DNA from: an uncultured Collinsella sp.
Lineage (GTDB): Bacteria; Actinomycetota; Coriobacteriia; Coriobacteriales; Coriobacteriaceae
Assembly (NCBI GenBank): GCA_937926755.1
Contig: CALBBA010000155.1
Coordinates: 1 to 5,073 of the forward strand
Direction: 5' to 3'
DNA length: 5,073 nt
In this document: one piece after another, positions 1-4,440 of the stretch
Numbering within the stretch: the stretch's first letter is position 1
Layout of the letters: each line of letters starts with the position of its first letter
Made by a program: the position numbers and the translations under genes
Notes under the pieces: model-generated
Told to the model about the DNA's origin: nothing
The model's input: only the letters and a program-made list of their open reading frames with translations
Database searches by the model: none

Positions 1-171
1 CGCCGCGATCGCCCGGGGGGGCGCGCCGTAGCCCGCCGCGTCGGCGGGGAACCGGCGGGACAGGACCTTGCGGCCCCTCCAGTCGAGGACGCACAGCCAA
101 TGCGAGTCGGCGTGGGTGTCGACCCCGCAGAAGACCGGCCCGCGGGCGCCGGGTGTCGATTCGGTTCTCAT
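1..171 (-). CDS. IS110-family transposase, N-terminal fragment (cut by window edge)
   Basis: This is the start of a DEDD (RuvC-like) recombinase of the IS110 family; only 57 codons are visible before the window ends. The frame is open throughout and carries the family's first catalytic block, CGVDTHADSHWLCVLD at residues 15-30, in which Asp18 is the expected first metal-binding aspartate. It is followed by the usual 'WRGRKVLSRRFPAD' strand and a 'GYGAPPRAIA' segment that matches the family pattern GYGALARAIA. I chose the ATG at 169-171 because GGAG sits six bases upstream and the DEDD block then starts at a normal distance from the N-terminus. An in-frame ATG at 268-270 would add 33 residues but is poorly spaced from its GGAG. 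A run of seven G (15-21) is a possible slippage site, though the frame reads well across it. Family assignment is firm; whether the rest of the gene is intact cannot be seen. Confidence 0.85.
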   Translation of the reverse strand, partial: MRTESTPGARGPVFCGVDTHADSHWLCVLDWRGRKVLSRRFPADAAGYGAPPRAIAA

Positions 172-600
172 GTCTCGCTCCGTTCTTTCCGTGCTCGCCT
201 GGACCGGGCAGACGGCACACTGACGGGGCGCGATAGAATGCGGTTGTTCGGGTCCGCGGTATCGCTCCATGCTCCTATTAGGTCATGCGGCGGTCTCGGC
301 TCGCCGCGGCCCGCGCGGGACATGTCAGGAAACGAGGGCAGCCCCATGGGCGCCAGCGGAATGTGGGGTCACCGCGCGGTCCGCATCTGATGGTGTCGAC
401 GTCAATGGTATACGGGTGCATCATCGACGTCTTCAATACAGAAGATATCAGTGCGGAGTGTCCGCGAAGGTCAGCCCTCAGATCCTGCTACGACTACGTC
501 CTCGGATTGTGGGGCTGCATGAGGGACGTGGTTGTGGGGGCCTTTTGTCCCCGTCGCTGTTTCGCGGCGCGGCCGCGAAACCACGCGTTACTTTGGTTAT
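172..600 (-). ncRNA. Candidate bridge-RNA-bearing left end of the IS110 element
   Basis: This stretch of more than 400 bases has no convincing protein gene: the plus-strand frames within it have no recognisable domain and look like chance ORFs. It lies directly upstream of the transposase, where IS110-group elements carry the bridge RNA that pairs with target and donor DNA. Several inverted repeats are visible: 559-568 with 572-581 (10 bp, perfect); 472-477 with 512-517, enclosing 482-485 with 504-507 (a stem with an internal loop); 453-457 with 461-465; and 430-434 with 441-445. A weak promoter-like pair on the minus strand, TTGAAG (431-436) and TATACC (407-412) 18 bp apart, lies inside the region. 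Position and structure support a structured RNA; its exact ends and the guide loops are not identified. Confidence 0.3.
559..581. repeat. Perfect 10-bp inverted repeat (hairpin)
   Basis: GTTTCGCGGC at 559-568 is repeated in inverse at 572-581 with only three bases between. It lies about 50 bases beyond the stop codon of the ATPase gene in the direction of its transcription, but no T-run follows on either strand, so it is not a standard intrinsic terminator. It may be the first stem of the candidate IS110 RNA or a transcript-end hairpin for the ATPase gene. Confidence 0.55.
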
Positions 601-630
601 GGAGGGGGCTTGGTTGTTGGTTCAGATGAT

Positions 631-1992
631 CTAGAGAGATATGGGTGCAAATGAGAAATCGTTGTTGGGGTCGTCCTTTTCCATAAACTCATCGAGGCAG
701 AATGTCATATAGATTGGAACGTACAGGATCTTGCCCTCTTCGCTAAGGTTTTCGTGGCTCAGCACAACGGCCTCGGGAATCTTGTACTCGCCCACACTCA
801 TCAGGCGATCGAGGGCCGCATGTGCTCGAACTTTCTTGCCCGATTTGACTTCGATTGGGACAACATGTCCTCGGGCGCCTTCGATTACAAAGTCGACTTC
901 ACCGACCTCACGTGTTTGGTAGTACCACGTATCTGCTCCGAGGGCAACAAGCTCCTGCGCGACCACGTTTTCATAGAGACCGCCGAGGTTGGGGGTTTTC
1001 ATATCTAGATATACAGCGCGTGCCGTGCTACCGGGATATCGCGATGCGAGCATTCCTGTATCGGACTCGTATAGTTTGAAGGCGGCTGCCTTCTCTGTCC
1101 TCTTAAGAGGACTCCGGGCCTCCGTCACCTGGGGGACCATCAATCCAACGCCTGCGTTCACCAGCCATAGGAAATCCTGCTCGTATTTTTGAAGACGAGC
1201 TCCCTCGCCTAGAGACGAGACGATAAAGCGATGGGACTCCGCCTCAAGCTGAACGGGAATTTGCTCGAAAATGGAGCGAACGTTAAACGCTCGAGTCGAT
1301 GCATATTTAGAGATATCGCTTTTGTACTGATCGACTAGCTGAATTTGAAGCACACGCGTTCTCACGAGCGAATAGCCCGAATCGATATAGTTCTGAACGA
1401 CCTCTGGCATGCCGCCGCAAACGATATAGGCTCTAAAGTTTTTGAGCATCGCCTCATGAATATAGTTTTCGACGGGACGTCTCTCGACAAGGCAGCTGCG
1501 AATGTCTGCAAGCACATTCTCGCTGATGCTGTTTGCCCAACAGAACTCTTCAAAATCCATCGGTCGCATAACAATGTGCTCGACATACCCCACCGGAAAA
1601 GAAGAGATCCCCTTAAACTCAGTCCCAAGCATAGACCCCGAGAAGACATAGCTAAAGCGTCCGTCCTCGACCAGCGCCTTCATAAGTGTAACGATCTGCG
1701 GATACTCCTGAATCTCATCGACGAAGATAAGCGTGTCTCCTTCAACAAGCGGTGCATCCGCAAGAAGGGCCACACGGTTGATGAAGTCAATGGAGTTCTT
1801 AGCGCCAACAAGTACGTCTCTTGCCTCGGCATCGAGTAGCAGATTGACCTCATAATACGAAGCGTAGTTGCTCTTTCCAAACGCGCGAATTGCATAGCTC
1901 TTGCCAATCTGACGCGCGCCAGTAACAAGCAACGCTTTATTGGATTTGTTCTTCCAGCTCAAAAGCCTGTCAGTGACCTTACGGCGTAGCAT
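631..1992 (-). CDS. AAA_14/DUF4143 ATPase with PD-(D/E)XK-like C-terminus
   Basis: The 453-residue protein belongs to the common prokaryotic AAA ATPases with a C-terminal DUF4143 domain, at about the usual full length. Walker A is GARQIGKS at 25-32, Walker B LIFVDEIQ at 88-95, and a sensor-1-like FSGSMLG at 117-123. The middle (about 140-300) is the expected helical part containing the CGGMPEVV signature near 192-199. The C-terminal half has GGLYENVVAQEL (337-348), GEVDFVIE (364-371) and PIEVKSGK (379-386), so Glu341, Asp367 and the E-V-K triplet at 381-383 form a PD-(D/E)XK nuclease-like set. The cellular role of this family is not established; ATP-dependent DNA handling or defence has been proposed. 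The ATG at 1990-1992 is supported by GAGGGG five bases upstream. The gene is single, AT-richer than arcC, and flanked by an IS element and by direct repeats, which suggests an accessory gene. Confidence 0.9.
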   Translation of the reverse strand: MLRRKVTDRLLSWKNKSNKALLVTGARQIGKSYAIRAFGKSNYASYYEVNLLLDAEARDVLVGAKNSIDFINRVALLADAPLVEGDTLIFVDEIQEYPQIVTLMKALVEDGRFSYVFSGSMLGTEFKGISSFPVGYVEHIVMRPMDFEEFCWANSISENVLADIRSCLVERRPVENYIHEAMLKNFRAYIVCGGMPEVVQNYIDSGYSLVRTRVLQIQLVDQYKSDISKYASTRAFNVRSIFEQIPVQLEAESHRFIVSSLGEGARLQKYEQDFLWLVNAGVGLMVPQVTEARSPLKRTEKAAAFKLYESDTGMLASRYPGSTARAVYLDMKTPNLGGLYENVVAQELVALGADTWYYQTREVGEVDFVIEGARGHVVPIEVKSGKKVRAHAALDRLMSVGEYKIPEAVVLSHENLSEEGKILYVPIYMTFCLDEFMEKDDPNNDFSFAPISL

Positions 1993-2007
1993 TAAAACCC
2001 CTCAATG

Positions 2008-2092
2008 ACAAAAATTGGCAAATATATTTGACCCTAATCATACAAAAATTGGCAGATAGATTTGACCCAAATCATACAAAAATTGGCAAATA
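2008..2092. repeat. 34-bp direct repeat, about 2.5 copies, before the ATPase gene
   Basis: Copies occupy 2008-2041, 2042-2075 and, partially, 2076-2092. The first two differ at three of 34 positions, and the period is exactly 34. Each copy carries ACAAAAATTGGCA and, in the two full ones, ATTTGACCC followed by AATCAT. On the minus strand the full copies present TATGAT, one mismatch from a -10 hexamer, at 2037-2042 and 2071-2076. The partial ATTTTTGTCATTG next to the gene lacks it. The array ends 15 bases before the ATPase start, so it covers the expected promoter and operator region. There is no spacer diversity, so it is not a CRISPR array. Confidence 0.9.
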
Positions 2093-2249
2093 GCAAAGCT
2101 CGCTTAGGCCTCAAAGCCAGCGAGCCAGCACGGTACTTTGCGAAAAGGCTGGCAGCGCCGTTGTTGAGGGTGGCCAGGTTGGCAGTGGCGCCGTTAGCGT
2201 TCTCGGCTGCTTGGGCGCGCAGGAGCGAAAGGGCGTCGGCAGCGTTCAT
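2034..2249 (-). CDS. Small hypothetical protein or 3' remnant of a lost gene
   Basis: The frame encodes 71 residues from ATG 2247-2249 to TAG 2034-2036. Codon use over the first 45 codons is gene-like: GCC, AAC, CTG, CTC and GGC dominate, as in arcC, so this strand rather than the opposite one is the coding strand. The visible peptide is Ala- and Asn-rich (AADALSLLRAQAAENANGA near the start) with no domain that I recognise. No ribosome binding site precedes the ATG. The frame stays open and gene-like a further 23 codons upstream to a TAG at 2319-2321, without another ATG, GTG or TTG. This suggests a 5'-truncated remnant rather than an intact gene. The last 20 or so codons (from about 2090 down to 2034) are made of the 34-bp repeat sequence in changing frames. 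It ends 41 bases before the ATPase start, in the same orientation. Confidence 0.3.
   Translation of the reverse strand: MNAADALSLLRAQAAENANGATANLATLNNGAASLFAKYRAGSLALRPKRALLFANFCMIWVKSICQFLYD
2037..2042 (-). promoter_or_regulatory. Possible -10 box for the ATPase gene inside the repeat array
   Basis: TATGAT read on the minus strand would place a transcript start near 2030 and give a leader of roughly 38 bases before the ATG. No good -35 hexamer stands 16-19 bp upstream. The same box recurs 34 bp further away at 2071-2076, which would give a second possible start. The assignment is weak. Confidence 0.25.
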
Positions 2250-2577
2250 GCAGAAGCCGACGGTAAAGTTCCATACTGCGAACTCGCAGTCGCTTGCCGC
2301 GGGGTGAAGCGCGATCGGCTATCCCTTATGTTGGATGAAAAGCCCCATGTTTTTGCAGGGATGCATACTCGTCAAATTAATGTATAGAATCGCGTATAGT
2401 GCAAGTAAGATATTGCGCTGTCCGTTTTGTGTTTAGCAAAGATATAGTTTGCATAATCTGGTCTAATCCCTGCTCTATTTAAATAAAGTTGCACGTAAAT
2501 GGCGTAGATATACCTGAACTGGGCTTCTTTACGCTGAGCGGGTAAAATCGACCGTTCGCCGCTTAGGTATTTCCAAA

Positions 2578-2649
2578 ATGAATAAAATGAGCGATAAAGA
2601 GAATATAAACCCTAATAAACTCGCGTATCGCACGGACGCGGGTTATTAA
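2578..2649 (+). CDS. Possible 23-codon leader ORF before arcC
   Basis: An ATG at 2578 opens a 23-codon frame beginning MNKMSDKENI and ending with TAA at 2647-2649. A second in-frame ATG is at 2587. The stop overlaps an ATG (TAATG) that is in frame with arcC and twelve codons upstream of the start preferred for it. Ribosome binding is weak: only TTAGG about ten bases upstream of the first ATG. The stem-loop at 2618-2644 lies within the second half of this frame. A regulatory leader peptide is possible; a chance ORF of this size in AT-rich DNA is equally plausible. Confidence 0.2.
   Translation: MNKMSDKENINPNKLAYRTDAGY
2618..2644 (+). promoter_or_regulatory. 9-bp stem-loop in the arcC leader
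   Basis: AACTCGCGT (2618-2626) can pair with ACGCGGGTT (2636-2644), including one G-U pair, around a nine-base loop. It stands 40 bases before the arcC start. No T-run follows on the plus strand, so it is not an intrinsic terminator for this direction; a role in mRNA stability or translation is the simplest reading. A smaller helix, CCTTT (2661-2665) with AAAGG (2671-2675), would cover the arcC ribosome binding site. Confidence 0.4.
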
Positions 2650-2684
2650 TGGGTTGTAGGCCTTTTACAGAAAGGATTCCAGCA

Positions 2685-3647
2685 ATGTCTAAGCCTCTTG
2701 GCAAGCCCGATCGTATTGTCGTCGCCCTCGGCGGCAACGCCCTCGGCAACAACCCCGTCGAGCAGATCGAGGCCGTGAGCAACACCGCCCACGCTCTCCT
2801 CGGCCTCATCGAGCAGGGCAACGAGATCATCATCACCCACGGCAACGGCCCGCAGGTCGGCATGATCCAGAACGCCTTCGCCGCCGCCCACGACGCCATC
2901 GGCACCCCCGAGATGCCGCTGCCCGAGTGCGGCGCCATGTCCCAGGGCTACATCGGCTATCACCTGCAGCAGGGCATCGGCCGCGAGATGCACAAGCGCT
3001 ACAAGCGTTGGCACGCCGCCACCGTCGTCACCCAGATCGAGTGCGATCCCGACGATCCCGCGTTCAAGAACCCGACCAAGCCGATCGGCCCCTTCTACAC
3101 CGAGGAGCAGGCCAAGGAGTTCATGGCCGAGGATCCCTCCAAGGTCTTCGTCGAGGATTCCGGCCGCGGCTGGCGTCGCGTCGTCGCCTCCCCCGATCCC
3201 AAGAAGATCGTCGAGGCCGACTCCATCCTCAACCTGCTCGACAACGAGTTCATCGTCATCGCCTGCGGTGGCGGCGGCATCCCCGTCGTCCGCGACTACG
3301 AGAACAAGGGCTGCTACAAGGGCGTTCCCGCCGTCATCGACAAGGACCTGGGCGGCGAGCTGCTGGCCGAGGACTGCGACGCCGACGTCCTGTTCCTGCT
3401 GACCGCCGTCGAGCACGTCGCCATCAACTTTGGCAAGCCCAACCAGGAGGAGCTCGAGGACCTCACCGCCGACGAGGCCGAGCGCCTGGCCGACGAGGGT
3501 CAGTTCGGCAAGGGTTCCATGGAGCCCAAGGTCCGCGCCGCCATCAAGTTCGCCCGCTCCCGCAAGGGCCGCACCTGCATCATCGGCGCCCTGGACAAGG
3601 CCGCCGAGACCATGGCCGGCCTCTCCGGTACCCGCATCCACGAGTAG
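2685..3647 (+). CDS. arcC: Carbamate kinase
   Basis: The 320-residue cytoplasmic enzyme catalyses ADP + carbamoyl phosphate to ATP + carbamate, the energy-yielding last step of the arginine deiminase pathway. It is full length for the amino-acid kinase family. Visible motifs are VVALGGNAL at 12-20 (nucleotide and phosphate loop), THGNGPQVG at 51-59, the carbamate-kinase sub-domain stretch KPIGPFY at 132-138, ACGGGGIPV at 193-201, VIDKDL at 217-222, LLTAVEHV at 238-245 and GSMEPKV at 277-283. The start ATG at 2685 is chosen for AAAGGA eight bases upstream and for homologue-like length; an in-frame ATG at 2649 would add twelve unlikely residues. Codons are almost all C- or G-ending and highly biased, indicating strong expression, unlike the genes on either side. 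It is monocistronic here: a terminator follows, and the next gene converges from the other strand. Confidence 0.97.
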   Translation: MSKPLGKPDRIVVALGGNALGNNPVEQIEAVSNTAHALLGLIEQGNEIIITHGNGPQVGMIQNAFAAAHDAIGTPEMPLPECGAMSQGYIGYHLQQGIGREMHKRYKRWHAATVVTQIECDPDDPAFKNPTKPIGPFYTEEQAKEFMAEDPSKVFVEDSGRGWRRVVASPDPKKIVEADSILNLLDNEFIVIACGGGGIPVVRDYENKGCYKGVPAVIDKDLGGELLAEDCDADVLFLLTAVEHVAINFGKPNQEELEDLTADEAERLADEGQFGKGSMEPKVRAAIKFARSRKGRTCIIGALDKAAETMAGLSGTRIHE

Positions 3648-3669
3648 TCCCTACTCCGTTGCCTCTCTC

Positions 3670-3693
3670 GTGGGCGCCAGGCAAAGCGCCCAC
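3670..3693. repeat. 8-bp inverted repeat after arcC
   Basis: GTGGGCGC (3670-3677) and GCGCCCAC (3686-3693) form a perfect 8-bp stem with an eight-base loop, 23 bases past the arcC stop. No T-run follows on either strand, so it is more likely a 3'-end stabilising hairpin or part of a bipartite termination region than an intrinsic terminator by itself. Confidence 0.6.
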
Positions 3694-3713
3694 AGACTAG
3701 CCTCTCTTCATGA

Positions 3714-3752
3714 GCCCTGCAGTCCGCTCCGACTGCGGGGCTTTTGCTGTTT
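3714..3752 (+). terminator. Rho-independent terminator of arcC
   Basis: GCCCTGCAGTC (3714-3724) pairs with GACTGCGGGGC (3731-3741) through 11 pairs, one of them G-U, around a six-base loop. TTTTGCTGTTT follows. It is placed correctly, 67 bases after the arcC stop. On the minus strand the stem has A's before it but no T-run after it, so it would serve the converging regulator gene poorly. Confidence 0.88.
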
Positions 3753-3788
3753 GAGATGTGTGCAGGGGGTAAACAAGAGCAAATTTGG

Positions 3789-4439
3789 TTAGATGCTCAG
3801 ATCATGGGATGCCTGAAACCAGACGATGATTCCCAGAATCCTAATTCGGCGTTTGTCCAGCACGATAGCCTGTTCCGCTGTGCGATATGAGTAGGATGAG
3901 AGCATCACGGTGTTCGTACCGGTGCTATAACGACGTATGACGATTCTTGAATTATCGGCCAAAGCGAGGACGGAGCATCCGTTCCAGGGTTTCAGGTTTG
4001 GATCCACGAGGAGAAGGGATCCAATCGGGTAGCATTTGGACATGGCGGACGTGTCCATTTGAACAAAGAAGCACCCGCGATGTTTCTTGAATACGGATGA
4101 GGGAAGCGCGGTTATTCCGGTTTGTTTAAGTCCCGTTCTGCCTCCATTCTTCAAGATTTTAAATACATCGCAAAGGGAATCAGTAGTAACTTCTTTGGAT
4201 TCCCCCTTCCGCCCCTCGTGGTCGAGCTTTGCGGCAAGCCCTGCGGTTTCAGATGTGAGGTCGTCGAGCTGCAGGTTAAATTTCGATACTATCTTGAGCA
4301 ACGTTGAGCGGCGGATTGTATAGCGGTCCTTTTCCCAGCGGCATACCGTTTCTTTGGAGACGCCGATGAGTGCCGCGAATTCCTCCTGTGTCAGCTGGTC
4401 GCGCTTGCGAAGCGCCTTTATGTTTTGACCCGTTCCCAT
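3789..4439 (-). CDS. XRE-family regulator with degenerate S24/LexA-like C-terminal domain
   Basis: This 216-residue DNA-binding protein has an N-terminal HTH_XRE domain (about residues 5-60). Helices run through QNIKALRKRDQLTQEEFAALIG (given as 5-26), with recognition helix SKETVCRWEKDR at 28-39. After a polar linker (70-105), residues 120-210 resemble the S24 fold: CFFVQMDTSAMSKCYPIG, then SLLLVDPNLKPWNG (141-154) and IVIRRY (166-171), ending in a hydrophobic IRILGIIVWF. The family's DSM serine aligns with Ala132 (sequence SAM) and the VKR lysine with Arg169, so self-cleavage is unlikely. The ATG at 4437-4439 is preferred because it opens directly on the HTH. It has no Shine-Dalgarno and lies one base after the stop of the upstream gene, indicating translational coupling. 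A TTG start at 4487 would overlap that gene. It probably regulates its own operon or the arc locus; this is inferred from position. Confidence 0.88.
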   Translation of the reverse strand: MGTGQNIKALRKRDQLTQEEFAALIGVSKETVCRWEKDRYTIRRSTLLKIVSKFNLQLDDLTSETAGLAAKLDHEGRKGESKEVTTDSLCDVFKILKNGGRTGLKQTGITALPSSVFKKHRGCFFVQMDTSAMSKCYPIGSLLLVDPNLKPWNGCSVLALADNSRIVIRRYSTGTNTVMLSSYSYRTAEQAIVLDKRRIRILGIIVWFQASHDLSI

Positions 4440-4440
4440 G

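Larger units (their letters stand above)
1..600 (-). mobile_element. Left part of an IS110-family insertion sequence (outer boundary uncertain)
   Basis: The transposase fragment and the non-coding DNA upstream of it are interpreted as one end of an IS110 element that continues beyond base 1. IS110 elements usually lack terminal inverted repeats and target duplications, so the outer edge cannot be read directly. It should lie between the transposase start and the stop codon of the ATPase gene at 631; 600 is a placeholder. The high GC of 1-600 against the moderate GC of the following ATPase gene is consistent with a boundary close to 600-630. The transposase is seen in the sequence; the extent is inferred. 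Confidence 0.45.
2319..2684 (+). promoter_or_regulatory. arcC: AT-rich upstream region and leader of arcC
   Basis: About 360 bases without a normal-sized gene separate the remnant on the left from arcC and must hold its promoter. The sequence is much richer in A+T than arcC. Promoter-like elements are present but none is strong: CATAAT at 2452-2457 with TTGTGT 19 bp upstream (2427-2432), and TATAGT at 2395-2400. GTATAG occurs twice, 12 bp apart (2382-2387 and 2394-2399). ATGAATAAAA at 2578-2587 equals the left part of the Bacillus AhrC/ArgR box as I remember it, while the right half does not match. Control by an arginine repressor is plausible for an arc gene but not demonstrated by this half-site. 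Confidence 0.45.

Noticed and set aside
172..630. A tRNA or other standard structural RNA gene
   Set aside because: No cloverleaf with a T-loop consensus and no rRNA-like sequence could be found. The hairpins present do not fit a known standard RNA that I recognise.
100..634. Three plus-strand frames of 96-121 codons in the IS110 upstream region
   Set aside because: They overlap one another, have no recognisable motif or ribosome binding site, and one runs over the transposase start on the other strand. They are chance ORFs in GC-rich DNA.
1345..1839. A 164-codon plus-strand frame inside the ATPase gene
   Set aside because: It is antisense to conserved ATPase sequence, including the Walker B region, and has no domain of its own.
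2008..2092. CRISPR array
   Set aside because: The 34-bp units are contiguous, with no variable spacers, only 2.5 copies and no cas genes.
2062..2307. An 81-codon plus-strand frame opposite the small hypothetical frame
   Set aside because: Third-position bias is much better on the minus strand, and the plus frame has no ribosome binding site, so it is the shadow.
2649..2684. Upstream in-frame start for carbamate kinase
   Set aside because: The extra twelve residues (beginning MGCRPF) do not resemble the family N-terminus, and the good ribosome binding site belongs to the ATG at 2685.
2646..3641. A 331-codon frame on the minus strand opposite arcC
   Set aside because: It is the mirror of strongly C/G-ending arcC codons. 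Its translation is low-complexity Gly/Ala/Leu/Asp-rich sequence, while the plus strand carries all carbamate kinase motifs.
2927..3700. A 257-codon plus-strand frame overlapping arcC
   Set aside because: It is the +1 shadow of arcC, Arg/His/Pro-rich, with no domain and no ribosome binding site.
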